Of a stretch of 33,933 nucleotides of DNA, positions 1-7,254 are shown in pieces; the stretch's first letter is position 1; each line of letters opens with the position of its first letter. Below the pieces are notes generated by a model. The model was not told the DNA's origin. It worked only from the letters and a program-made list of their open reading frames with translations, and searched no databases. This DNA is from Amycolatopsis kentuckyensis (GTDB taxonomy: Bacteria > Actinomycetota > Actinomycetes > Mycobacteriales > Pseudonocardiaceae): the NCBI RefSeq assembly GCF_002155975.1, contig NZ_MUMI01000154.1:1-33933 (forward strand), read 5' to 3'. The position numbers were made by a program, and so were the translations under genes.

Positions 1-1
1 C

Positions 2-277
2 GTGCTCGGCGCGGTGCTCGGCGCCGCACTCATCGCCGTCCCCCTCACCCTCCCCGCCGCCGCGTCCATCCCGCCGCCCGAGTCGGGCTGGACCACCGTC
101 TTCGCCGACGACTTCACCGGCGGCTCCGGCTCGCTCCCCTCGAGCGCGAACTGGATCATCGACACCGGCCACAGCTACCCGGGCGGCCCCGCCAACTGGG
201 GCACCGGCGAGATCCAGAACTACACGTCGAGCACCGCGCCGAGCACGAGCCTGCGGGAGTGGGGCATCGGGTACGAC
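2..277 (+). pseudogene. Remnant of a secreted glycoside hydrolase family 16 gene
   Basis: The reading frame encodes a hydrophobic leader rich in Ala, Leu and Val (residues 1-22, probable cleavage near the Ala-Ser pair). A typical GH16 beta-glucanase N-terminus follows, with a WTTVFADDFTG-like strand and the GEIQNYTSST segment near residues 69-78. Similarity to the family stops around residue 80. The catalytic EIDxxE segment and the rest of the beta-sandwich are absent. The frame then runs into a long hairpin and on antisense to the next gene. The true start probably lies left of the window, because the leader lacks a positively charged n-region. I read it as a gene that lost its 3' part by deletion or rearrangement; the end coordinate is approximate. 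An intact enzyme would have been a secreted polysaccharide hydrolase. Confidence 0.6.
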
Positions 278-330
278 CTCCTTGTCGACCGGATTTGTTG
301 CCGTTCACAACAAAGCCCGTCGACAAGGAG
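278..330. repeat. Long near-perfect hairpin at the GH16 break point
   Basis: Arms 278-300 and 308-330 pair over 23 positions with only two mismatches (293/315 and 290/318) around a 7-base loop. The outer 12 bp, CTCCTTGTCGAC with GTCGACAAGGAG, are perfect. No T-tract follows on either strand, so it is not a classical intrinsic terminator, although actinobacterial terminators often lack one. It lies between the broken GH16 frame and the convergent peptidase gene. It could be a bidirectional terminator or a mobile-element end left by the event that truncated GH16. Confidence 0.7.
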
Positions 331-412
331 ACCTGACGACCTGAGGCGATTCCAGAGGCGTTACACGGGTTGGGTGATCCAGGTCACAAAGTCTGCCCGG
401 AAGGCCATCCGC

Positions 413-1258
413 TCAGAGGCCGAAGCGGGACCAGGCTGCCTTCTGGGTCACCGCGTCCAGCACCGCCGACGCGGCCGCCGGGGCGCCGATGCCCAGCCGC
501 GCGAGCAGGGGCCGCTTCGGCTCGGCCACCGAGATCTCCGCGTCCGGGTAGCGCTCGGTGATGATCTGGCGGAGGCTGCCGAGGCCGTCGGCCAGGCCGA
601 GCTCGACCGCCTTCGCGCCGAGCCAGACGTCGCCGGTGAACAGGTCCTCCGCGTCCGTCAGGCGGTCACCGCGGCGTTCCTTCACCCAGTTCACGAACAG
701 CTCGTGGAGCTGGGTGTGCATCTTCTTCAGCCACTCGACGTCTTCGGGCTTCTCCGGCGAGAACGGGTCCAAGCGCGACTTGTTCGCGCCCGCCGTGTGC
801 AGCCGGCGCTCGATGCCGAAGCGTTCCAGCAGGCCGGTGAACCCGAAGCCGCCGCTGATCACGCCGATCGAGCCGACCATCGACGTGCGGTGGGCGTAGA
901 TCTCGTCGGCCGCGCAGGCCAGCCAGTACCCGCCCGACGCGGCGACGTCCTCGCAGAACGCCAGCACCGGCACGTTCTTCTCGTCGGCCAGCTGCCGGAT
1001 CCGCTCGGCGACCAGGCCCGACTGCGTCGGCGCGCCACCCGGGGAGTTCACCAGCAGCGCGACCGCCTTCAGCCGATCGTGGCCGAACGCCCTGGTCAGC
1101 GCCGATTCCACGGCGGCCAGGTTGATCGCGCCCCTGGCCAGCGGCGACGGCGACGGTGTGATCACGCCGTGCAGCTTCACCACGGCCACGACGTCCTTGC
1201 GCTCCACCCGGTCGGCGAGCACCGGGATCCGCGAAGCCAGTTTGTCCGTAACGCTCAT
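413..1258 (-). CDS. S49 family signal peptide peptidase (SppA/SohB-like)
   Basis: This 281-residue protein matches the single-domain S49 serine peptidases that degrade signal peptides or membrane-protein fragments. Seen: an NSPGG turn at 71-75, the nucleophile region AASGGYW with probable catalytic Ser108, and the TSMVGSIGV strand. Lys160 in the GANKSRLDPF segment is the expected general base of the Ser-Lys dyad. The N-terminus is short and has no clear transmembrane helix, so it may be cytoplasmic or peripheral like some actinobacterial SohB-type forms; large SppA proteins carry two tandem domains. The ATG start gives the full family N-terminus, but no strong ribosome-binding site is visible. 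The start lies 19 bases after the end of the kinase gene on the same strand, so the two may be cotranscribed. Confidence 0.85.
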   Translation of the reverse strand: MSVTDKLASRIPVLADRVERKDVVAVVKLHGVITPSPSPLARGAINLAAVESALTRAFGHDRLKAVALLVNSPGGAPTQSGLVAERIRQLADEKNVPVLAFCEDVAASGGYWLACAADEIYAHRTSMVGSIGVISGGFGFTGLLERFGIERRLHTAGANKSRLDPFSPEKPEDVEWLKKMHTQLHELFVNWVKERRGDRLTDAEDLFTGDVWLGAKAVELGLADGLGSLRQIITERYPDAEISVAEPKRPLLARLGIGAPAAASAVLDAVTQKAAWSRFGL

Positions 1259-1277
1259 GAAGCCAGGCTAGCCGGAT

Positions 1278-2594
1278 TCAGCTCATGGGGAGGATGCCCG
1301 ACCGCGTGCCGTTGACGCCGTTCACGTCGGCGCCGTTGAGCTGGGTGGGACCGCCCTGGGCCGGGACGTCGGCCTCCGCGTCCGAGCTGTAGTCCGGCAT
1401 GTTCGGCCGGACGCCCGGGACGAACTTCGGCACCCGCAGCGTCACCTTCATGCCGGCACCGGGCGCGGTCTCGACCATCACCGCGTAGTCGTTGCCGAAG
1501 ACCTGCTGCATGCGCTGGCTGATGTTGCCGAGCCCGACGTGCGCGCCGGTGCTGTGCGCGTTCTTGACGTCCTTGAGGCGCCGCGGGTCCATGCCGATGC
1601 CGTCGTCCTCGACGCTGATCAGCGCCTCGGTGCCGTAGTCCTGCGCGATCACCGTGACGCAGCCGCCGCTGGGCTTGCTCGCCAGTCCGTGCTTGACCGC
1701 GTTCTCCACCAGCGGCTGGATGATCAGGAACGGCACGACGACGCTGAGCACCTCGGGCGCGATCTTCATCCGCACCTCGAGCCGTCCGCCGAAGCGGGCG
1801 TTCTCGATGGTCAGGTAGCGGTCGATGTTGCGGAGCTCCTCGGCGAGCGAGGTGAACATGCCCGACGTCCGGAACGAGTAGCGCGTGAAGTCGGCGAAGT
1901 CCTGAAGCAGCTCTCGCGCCTCTTCGGGGTCCGTGCGGATCAGGGCGGAGATCGTGTTCAGCGCGTTGTAGACGAAGTGCGGCGAGATCTGCGCCCGCAG
2001 CGCCTTGATCTCGGCCTGCTGGAGCTGGTGCTTGGACTCGTCGAGCCGGGCCAGCTCGAACTGGGTGCAGACGAACTGGGCGACGGCGTCGGCCATCTGC
2101 ACCAGCCGGCCCCGGGTCCGGCCGACGACGATCAGCGCCGCCTCCGTCTCGCCCTCCACCAGCAGCGGCACGATGACCGCGGTCTTCATCCGGCAGGTGC
2201 CGCGGTGGTTGCACGGCATCCGGTCGTGCGCGACGACCTCGCGGCGGTGCTTGCGGATCGCCGCCCCGATCGCCTCGACCAGGTCGACGTAGTGCTCGTT
2301 CGCCTCGCCGTCCCAGGACAGCAGCGTGCCTTCGCTGTCGGTGATGCCGACGGCGACGCAGTCGAGCATCTGCAGCAGCTGCGTGGTGATCTTGTCGGCG
2401 GCGTCCTCGTCCAGCCCGGCACGCAGGTTCGGCGCCGCCTTCGACATCCGGTGCACGGCCTGCAGCATGGCGTCCTCGACCACGCTGACCGGGCGGCGCT
2501 GCTTGACGAGCAGCACGACGACCGCGGCGACGAGCAGCACCACAAGACCCCACGGGACGATCTGCGCAAGCGGGAACCCGGACACGGCGTCCAT
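1278..2594 (-). CDS. LytS/BtsS-type sensor histidine kinase
   Basis: This 438-residue kinase has one N-terminal membrane helix (about 11-30), a GAF-like sensory region (about 65-180) and a His_kinase domain. Probable phospho-acceptor His206 lies in QISPHFVYNALNTI. The N box is PLVENAVKHGL (Asn298) and the G box DDGIGMDP (about 330-337). The sensory part holds CNHRGTC (Cys128, Cys134), two cysteines that could bind metal or react to redox; that role is inferred. The tail of about 45 residues is Asn/Gly/Pro-rich. No LytTR response regulator lies beside it, although such kinases are usually paired with one. I chose the ATG at 2594, just before the membrane helix; a TTG 17 codons upstream is less likely. 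Confidence 0.85.
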   Translation of the reverse strand: MDAVSGFPLAQIVPWGLVVLLVAAVVVLLVKQRRPVSVVEDAMLQAVHRMSKAAPNLRAGLDEDAADKITTQLLQMLDCVAVGITDSEGTLLSWDGEANEHYVDLVEAIGAAIRKHRREVVAHDRMPCNHRGTCRMKTAVIVPLLVEGETEAALIVVGRTRGRLVQMADAVAQFVCTQFELARLDESKHQLQQAEIKALRAQISPHFVYNALNTISALIRTDPEEARELLQDFADFTRYSFRTSGMFTSLAEELRNIDRYLTIENARFGGRLEVRMKIAPEVLSVVVPFLIIQPLVENAVKHGLASKPSGGCVTVIAQDYGTEALISVEDDGIGMDPRRLKDVKNAHSTGAHVGLGNISQRMQQVFGNDYAVMVETAPGAGMKVTLRVPKFVPGVRPNMPDYSSDAEADVPAQGGPTQLNGADVNGVNGTRSGILPMS

Positions 2595-2693
2595 GCTCTG
2601 CGCTCGACCGACCGGGTGCAAGGCCTGATCCCACTTTCTGTCCAACAGCGATGACCGAGGGTTGCCGAGACCCTACCGAGCGTCCGGAAGCGA

Positions 2694-3554
2694 CTACTTC
2701 AGGAGTCGCGACATCCGGCGGTCGGCGAGCGGCTTGCCGCCGGTCTGGCAGGTCGGGCAGTACTGGAACGACTTGTCGGCGAAGGATATTTCGCGGATCG
2801 TGTCGCCGCAGACGGGGCACGGCAGCCCGGTGCGCGCGTGGACCCGCAGGCCCGACCGCTTCTCGCCCTTCAGCCGGGCCGCCTTCTGCCCCACCGACCG
2901 CTCGACGGCGTCGGTCTCGATCTCGCGGATCGCCTCGGCGAGGGTTTCCAGCGCGCCTTCGCCGAGCTTGCCGATCGTGGCGTACGGCGAGAGCTTCGCG
3001 CGGTGCATGATCTCGTCGGAGTAGGCGTTGCCGATCCCGGCGAGCAGCGACTGGTCGGTGAGCGCCCACTTCAGCCGGGTGTTCTTGCCGGCGAAGAGCT
3101 CGCGCAGCCGAGCGGCGTCGACGGCGAGCGCGTCCGGGCCCAGCCGCGCGACGCTCGCGATCTCCTGCGGGTCCTCCACGATCCACACCGCGAGGCCCTT
3201 CTTCGTGCCCGCTTCGGTGAGGTCGAAGCCCGGTCCGGTCGCGGACTCGAGGTGCACCCGCAGCGAGATCGGGCCCTTGCCCGGTTTCAGCGGTGCCGCG
3301 GCGAGGCCGTCGGACCAGCGCAGCCACCCCGCGCGGGCCAGGTGGACGACGAGGTGCAGGTCACCGGCGACGACGTCGAGGTGCTTGCCGTGCCGGGTCG
3401 CGCCGGTGATCTCGCGGCCGTGCAGGTCGGTCCACGGCGGCGTCGCCGTCTTCAGCACGCTCAGCGATGCGACATCGATGCGGAAGATCGTCCGGCCCAC
3501 GGCGTTCTCGCGCAGGTGGTGAGCCAGTGCTTCGACCTCGGGTAGCTCGGGCAT
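2694..3554 (-). CDS. Fpg/Nei family DNA glycosylase-AP lyase
   Basis: This 286-residue base-excision repair enzyme excises oxidised bases and cleaves the abasic site. It begins PELPEVE, which supplies the catalytic N-terminal Pro2 and Glu3 after Met removal. Lys57 in RHGKHL sits exactly at the canonical backbone-contact position. The helix-two-turn-helix region reads GIGNAYSDEI. The C-terminus carries a zinc finger with Cys246, Cys249, Cys266 and Cys269. The finger loop (SFADKSFQYC) differs from the classic MutM form, so this is probably one of the several actinobacterial Fpg/Nei paralogues rather than the principal MutM, and substrate preference is uncertain. It sits 12 bases after the small membrane-protein gene on the same strand. 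Confidence 0.92.
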   Translation of the reverse strand: MPELPEVEALAHHLRENAVGRTIFRIDVASLSVLKTATPPWTDLHGREITGATRHGKHLDVVAGDLHLVVHLARAGWLRWSDGLAAAPLKPGKGPISLRVHLESATGPGFDLTEAGTKKGLAVWIVEDPQEIASVARLGPDALAVDAARLRELFAGKNTRLKWALTDQSLLAGIGNAYSDEIMHRAKLSPYATIGKLGEGALETLAEAIREIETDAVERSVGQKAARLKGEKRSGLRVHARTGLPCPVCGDTIREISFADKSFQYCPTCQTGGKPLADRRMSRLLK

Positions 3555-3566
3555 GGCTCCAGTGTC

Positions 3567-4007
3567 CTACTCGACCGGGTGAAGCGGCCCGTCGAAGTCC
3601 GGCAGCGAGTGCCGCTGGATGGTCTTGGAGATCTTCTTGACCTCGCCCTGGACGGTGAACATGCCGCGGATGGTGCCGACCCAGCGCTCGGACGGCCGGT
3701 CACCGGTCACGTCGCCCTCGGTCTCCGCGACCACGGTCCAGGGACGGCGCAGGATCCACCGCAGCGGGAAGAACAGCACCACGAGCAGCAGCGCCAGCAG
3801 CACCCACGCGGGGACGTTGACCTGGTCCGGCGTCCACACGATGAGGATCACGGCCAGCAGCGCGGTGACGACGATCATCGCGATTCCGGGCCCGTAGCTG
3901 CCCGCGACGTCGTGCTCGAAGTCGTCGGCCGTCGCCGGTGCGCGCCATTCCATCTGGGCACGGACCACCCAGTCGCGGCCGTCTTCGCCGCGTACCAGCC
4001 GGTTCAT
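3567..4007 (-). CDS. Small two-helix membrane protein, unknown function
   Basis: The 146-residue product has a soluble N-terminal stretch of about 38 residues, two adjacent membrane helices (about 41-59 and 66-84) ending in FFPLRWILRRPW, and a soluble C-terminal part with basic and mixed charge. The layout resembles actinobacterial proteins annotated as DUF983-like, but I cannot confirm that family. The ATG is preceded by GGGAGG seven bases upstream, so the start is firm. It lies between the Fpg gene (12 bases downstream) and the fused sigma factor gene (113 bases upstream), all on the minus strand. Confidence 0.75.
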   Translation of the reverse strand: MNRLVRGEDGRDWVVRAQMEWRAPATADDFEHDVAGSYGPGIAMIVVTALLAVILIVWTPDQVNVPAWVLLALLLVVLFFPLRWILRRPWTVVAETEGDVTGDRPSERWVGTIRGMFTVQGEVKKISKTIQRHSLPDFDGPLHPVE

Positions 4008-4120
4008 TCAGTTGCCTCCCGGGGCGCCCGCAGGGTGAGCGCCTCAACGGTACCGTGCCGGGGCTCACCCGCGCGAGGGAGGAACCGGACATCTCGCCCA
4101 CCGGAGGAGATCACCGCTGA

Positions 4121-5680
4121 TCAAGAACCTGACGGCGGGACCAGAGCCGGGTCCGCCGGTTCGCCCGACCCGGTGACGGTCGAGGCGCTGTCCGGGCACG
4201 GCTTGCCCGAAGTCGGCGTCACGGTCGTCGACGGTTCCGGCGGCGTCTCGGTGGCGCCGGACTCGTCGTCCTTCGGCGCCGGCTTCTCCGCGTCGTCCGA
4301 CGACGGGTCCGGTTTGCCGGGCCGGCCGGTCGGCGACAGCTCGGGCGCTTCGGCGTCCTCCGGCACGGGTGCTTCGGCGGAGTCGGTCGTCATCGTCATG
4401 TCCGGCCTCGACGTGTCCAGCCGCGGCGAGGTCGCCGGCTGGTCAGGCGCCACGAACGTCGACGAGGTGAGGTCTTCGCGCGGGGCCGGCTGCGCACCGG
4501 CACCCACTTCCCCGACCGGGACGTCGCCGGCGACCGGCAGTTGCGGGACTTCGTTCGCGGCGACCTGCCGCTCCCCGCCCCGCGACCGGGCCGGCACCGC
4601 GGCCCCGGTGCCGCGGCCGTTGAGCACGCCGATGCCGATCCGCGGCTCCGGCTGCGCCTGCGGCGGCGGCTGGTGGTGCGTCTCCGACGGCGGCACCACG
4701 ACGAGCTCGGGCGCCCCACCGGGCAACCCGATGTCCTGCACCGGCGCGGATCCGAACAGCACCGGCCCGGCGGCGACGCCCACGGCACCCACCGCGGCGG
4801 TCGACGCCAGCGCCAGCCCGATCTTCACCTTCGAACCGACCAGCACGCCCTTGACCGTCGCGCCCAGCCCGGCCAGCACCCCGCTGCCGCCCACCGACGC
4901 GGCGGCCGGCACCAGCAGCACCAGCACCCCGGCGTGCGCCCGCAGCGACGAGCAGACGTCCCGCAGCTCGTCCTGCGTCGCGCGGCACGACGGGCAGCCG
5001 TGCAGGTGCGCCTTGATCCGCTCCGCCTCGGCACCGGTGACGCTGCCCGCGGTGAACCCGCCGAGCTTTTCCACGACCGCCCGGCACGAATCCGGTCCGC
5101 GGCTCACCGAAAGGTGGGCCTGCAGGTACGCCGCACGCAGCCCCTGCCGCGCCCGGCGGGCCAGCGCCGCGGTCGCGTTCGCGCTCAACCCGAAGTGGGG
5201 AGCGACCATCGCGGGCTGCTCACCCTCGACCTCGGTCTGCCACAGCACCGTCCGCCACCGCTCCGGCAGGCTGGTGAACGCCGTCGTGATCAGCGTGTGC
5301 TCCGCCGTGCGGGCGTGCGTGTCCGCACCCGCCCCGGCGCGGAAAGTCAGCTCGTCGTCGGAGACCGGGACGTCCCGGCGGGCACCGTGCCACTCCCACG
5401 ACACCCGGCGGGCGACGGTCAGCAGGTACGCGCGGACGTAGTCACGGGGACCGGCACCCCGGCGGAGGGCCTGCAACACGCGGAAGAACGTCTCCGCGGT
5501 GATGTCCTCGGCCTCGGACCGATCGGCCGCCAGGCTCTGCGCGAGCCGGCGGACCGCGGCGGCGTGCAGCTCGAACAGCTCCCCGAACGCGGCGTCCTCG
5601 CCGTTGCGGAGCCGTTGCAGCAGTGCCTGCTCGTCGGATTCCGAGGCCGCTGGTGGCGGCGCCGTGCCCAGCTCGGTCAT
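4121..5680 (-). CDS. ECF sigma factor fused to anti-sigma-like zinc finger and membrane tail
   Basis: A 519-residue protein in four parts. Residues 15-100 form sigma region 2, including the ADRSEAEDITAETFFRV helix, and about 128-185 form region 4 (TSLPERWRTVLWQTEVEG then a helix-turn-helix). Residues 199-232 form an anti-sigma-type zinc finger with the HC2 pattern Cys199...His225-x3-Cys229-x2-Cys232. A membrane helix follows (about 287-310). The last 200 residues are Pro-, Gly- and acid-rich with low complexity, probably exported. Regulator and sigma factor are thus one chain, as in the long C-terminally extended actinobacterial ECF groups. Release presumably needs proteolysis or a zinc-finger change. 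I chose ATG 5680, about 11 bases after a GGAGGAGG site; a GTG four codons upstream abuts that site and is less likely. Confidence 0.85.
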   Translation of the reverse strand: MTELGTAPPPAASESDEQALLQRLRNGEDAAFGELFELHAAAVRRLAQSLAADRSEAEDITAETFFRVLQALRRGAGPRDYVRAYLLTVARRVSWEWHGARRDVPVSDDELTFRAGAGADTHARTAEHTLITTAFTSLPERWRTVLWQTEVEGEQPAMVAPHFGLSANATAALARRARQGLRAAYLQAHLSVSRGPDSCRAVVEKLGGFTAGSVTGAEAERIKAHLHGCPSCRATQDELRDVCSSLRAHAGVLVLLVPAAASVGGSGVLAGLGATVKGVLVGSKVKIGLALASTAAVGAVGVAAGPVLFGSAPVQDIGLPGGAPELVVVPPSETHHQPPPQAQPEPRIGIGVLNGRGTGAAVPARSRGGERQVAANEVPQLPVAGDVPVGEVGAGAQPAPREDLTSSTFVAPDQPATSPRLDTSRPDMTMTTDSAEAPVPEDAEAPELSPTGRPGKPDPSSDDAEKPAPKDDESGATETPPEPSTTVTPTSGKPCPDSASTVTGSGEPADPALVPPSGS

Positions 5681-5705
5681 CCGGCCCGGCACCTCCTCCC
5701 CGAAG

Positions 5706-5731
5706 GTCTCCCCATTCGGTCGAATGGAGAC
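5706..5731. promoter_or_regulatory. Inverted repeat upstream of the fused sigma factor gene
   Basis: GTCTCC-cc-ATTCG, a 2-base centre, then CGAAT-GGAGAC form an 11-bp inverted repeat with a two-base bulge, 25 bases before the sigma factor start. It could be an operator or a leader hairpin close to the ribosome-binding site of that gene. The binding partner is unknown. Confidence 0.4.
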
Positions 5732-5814
5732 ACCATACGGAGGGAATCAGCCGTCGTCACCCCTTGTACGCCAGCTGTGACACCGAAGCACCGGTCCGGG
5801 GACGGGGGGACCCG

Positions 5815-5844
5815 GTGACAGCCCCCTGACGCGGAGGGTATAGA
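5815..5844 (+). promoter_or_regulatory. Housekeeping-type promoter of the tRNA-Gly gene
   Basis: GTGACA (5815-5820) and TATAGA (5839-5844) fit -35 and -10 hexamers with an 18-base spacer. Transcription would start near 5851, about 17 bases before the mature tRNA, leaving a short 5' leader for RNase P. Assigned by pattern only. Confidence 0.6.
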
Positions 5845-5867
5845 GTTCTTCCCATCAGCAAGACAAC

Positions 5868-5940
5868 GCGGATGTAGCGCAGCTGGTAGCGCATCACCTT
5901 GCCAAGGTGAGGGTCGCGGGTTCGAATCCCGTCATCCGCT
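5868..5940 (+). tRNA. tRNA-Gly (anticodon GCC)
   Basis: A full cloverleaf is visible. The acceptor stem is GCGGATG with CATCCGC. The D arm contains AGCTGGTAGC. The anticodon stem TCACC/GGTGA encloses the loop TTGCCAA with anticodon GCC. The T arm is GCGGG-TTCGAAT-CCCGT. The discriminator base is T, and CCA is not encoded, as is common in actinobacteria. Length is 73 bases. I see no second copy of its 3' end in the window, so no island integrated at this tRNA can be shown here. Confidence 0.97.
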
Positions 5941-5948
5941 CGCGGGTA

Positions 5949-5987
5949 AGAGGGCTGTATCGGCAGAAATCGCCGATACAGCCCTCT
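5949..5987 (+). terminator. Intrinsic terminator of the tRNA-Gly gene
   Basis: Arms 5949-5964 and 5972-5987 form a perfect 16-bp stem (core GAGGGCTGTATCGGC) with a 7-base loop, nine bases after the tRNA. A short T-containing stretch follows (CGCCATTTC). Its position and strength make a terminator the simplest reading. Confidence 0.8.
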
Positions 5988-5998
5988 CGCCATTTCAC

Positions 5999-6017
5999 CC
6001 GGGGGCCGAGCCCCCGG
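5999..6017. repeat. Short GC-only hairpin downstream of the tRNA terminator
   Basis: CCGGGGGC and GCCCCCGG pair perfectly over 8 bp around a 3-base loop, followed by a C-rich run. It lies in the 163-base gap between the tRNA and the convergent Imm7 gene and may stop antisense transcription from that gene. Similar G/C-run hairpins are common in actinomycete intergenic DNA. I see nothing else in this gap apart from the tRNA terminator. Confidence 0.5.
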
Positions 6018-6103
6018 ACCCCCCACGGTGCCTTCGCCAGACCTGGGGACGGTGCCCCGGCTTCCCCTTCCGGGCTTGGCCTTGGGGCCCCCTATTCGGG
6101 TTT

Positions 6104-6502
6104 TCAGAGCTCGTAGGTGTCGAGGATCGTGGGGGCCACCGGGGTCAGGTGGGGGTCTTCCCGCTCCGTCACCTGGCCTCGGGCCATTCGGTACACGCGG
6201 AAGTTGTTGTCGTTCTCGGTGTCCTGGTCGTCCCACGTGTGCAAGAGGCCGTAGGAACCCGGGGCCAATTCGCCCGCTCGGGTGAACAACGTCAGGAGAT
6301 CGGCGGCCTGGGCGCCGTGTTTGTCGAACCCTCCGAAGTGGAGCATCGGCATCCCCGCGCTCCAGCGGAGGTCGACCAGGTCGAAGTCGCCCGCGTCGCG
6401 GATCGCGCGGTGCACGCGGTCGACCAGGCGTTCCAGGAGCGCCGCGTCGTCATCGCCGCTCGCGGTCGCCTGGATGGTCACCCAGCCGTGGTATTCGAAC
6501 AC
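6104..6502 (-). CDS. Imm7-family immunity protein (orphan)
   Basis: The 132-residue product starts FEYHGWVTI and contains YGLLHTWDDQD (84-94), NNFRVYRMARG (99-109) and TEREDPHLTP (112-121). This is the pattern I associate with the Imm7 family, small cytoplasmic proteins that neutralise toxin domains of polymorphic or contact-dependent toxins. No toxin gene is adjacent: it is flanked by tRNA-Gly and a DUF2716 gene. It may therefore protect against toxins of sibling strains or be a leftover of a lost pair. The start is GTG at 6502 with no clear ribosome-binding site. Family assignment is from memory of conserved motifs. Confidence 0.75.
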   Translation of the reverse strand: MFEYHGWVTIQATASGDDDAALLERLVDRVHRAIRDAGDFDLVDLRWSAGMPMLHFGGFDKHGAQAADLLTLFTRAGELAPGSYGLLHTWDDQDTENDNNFRVYRMARGQVTEREDPHLTPVAPTILDTYEL

Positions 6503-6535
6503 CCGCAGAACGGTAGCAAGAGATCAACCAGCGGC

Positions 6536-7120
6536 TCAGCGGGCCAGCTCGGACCGCTCTCCGGGGGTCCGGGTGGCGGAAGTCCCGGTTGTCACGGCCG
6601 GCTTCCCGTCGCGGCGCAGGACGTTCGACAGCACGCCTTCGCCCAGCCGCTCGAACGCCGGCACCAGCTTCTCGCCGAACACGCACAGCGTCCGCTCCCA
6701 CGGGTGGCCGAGCGTGCCGTAGGAGAAGTCCGCCGCCAGGAACAGGTGGTAGTCCGCACGCGGGAACACCGGCACCGGCCAGCGTGCGCTCCCGGACATC
6801 AGGTGCGGGCGGACGCGGTAGGACTGGTGCTGCCAGTGCAGCGCCCACATCCAGTCGTCCGGACCGCAGACCTCCCGGAACGCGGCCAGCGCGATCGTCC
6901 CGACCTGGTGCTCCTCGACCGCGTACGGGCCCAGCCGGAACTCCGCCGAGGCGCGGTCCAGGTTCCCGGGCGAAAGGTCCCACGTCCGCGACGGTGCCGG
7001 CTCCCGGAACCCGGGCCAGGCGTGCGCGTAGGTGCTCGGCCAGAACGCCAGCTTGTCGTACACCCAGTACCAGGCTGGCTCGTCGACGACGCGGGAGACG
7101 GCTTCCCAGGCAGCATTCAC
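6536..7120 (-). CDS. DUF2716 family protein
   Basis: A 194-residue soluble protein rich in Trp and aromatic residues. WVYDKLAFWPS (19-29), DDWMWALHWQHQSYR and a final segment with FLAADFSYGTLGHPW match the layout of the DUF2716 family, found in Gram-positive bacteria and of unknown function. The GTG start at 7120 has a GAGG site about 9 bases upstream. It lies 33 bases upstream of the Imm7 gene on the same strand and is probably cotranscribed with it. The last 25 residues are Thr/Arg-rich and probably disordered. No catalytic motif is evident. Confidence 0.7.
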   Translation of the reverse strand: MNAAWEAVSRVVDEPAWYWVYDKLAFWPSTYAHAWPGFREPAPSRTWDLSPGNLDRASAEFRLGPYAVEEHQVGTIALAAFREVCGPDDWMWALHWQHQSYRVRPHLMSGSARWPVPVFPRADYHLFLAADFSYGTLGHPWERTLCVFGEKLVPAFERLGEGVLSNVLRRDGKPAVTTGTSATRTPGERSELAR

Positions 7121-7152
7121 GGTTTGAGACCTCGAGTCGGCCGAGCGCGGAA

Positions 7153-7175
7153 GAACACGCGAAAGCTTCGTGTTC
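7153..7175. promoter_or_regulatory. Inverted repeat in a divergent promoter region
   Basis: GAACACG-cg-AA and TTCGTGTTC form a 9-bp inverted repeat with a two-base bulge and a 3-base centre. It lies in the 134-base divergent gap between the DUF2716 gene (minus) and the hydrolase gene (plus). An operator or a leader hairpin are both possible; no known regulator consensus is recognised. Confidence 0.35.
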
Positions 7176-7254
7176 GGCCTCCGGTTTGTCCAGTCCCCGT
7201 CCGCCCGCCGCGAACTGTGTCACTCATCCGGGTGGGTTCCGCCAGATTGTCACC

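Noticed and set aside
1255-3327. Very long minus-strand frame (690 codons) across the kinase and Fpg genes
   Set aside because: It is Arg/Ala-rich, has no domain similarity and overlaps two clearly recognised genes in another frame. Such long empty frames are expected at this GC content.
3579-5441. 620-codon plus-strand frame opposite the fused sigma factor
   Set aside because: Ser/Thr/Pro-rich antisense of a gene with clear sigma and zinc-finger motifs.
5949-6017. CRISPR-like repeats after the tRNA
   Set aside because: Two unrelated hairpins with different sequence and no regular spacer units.
5868-6103. tRNA-Gly as an attachment site of an integrated island
   Set aside because: No integrase gene and no second copy of the tRNA 3' end is visible in the window.
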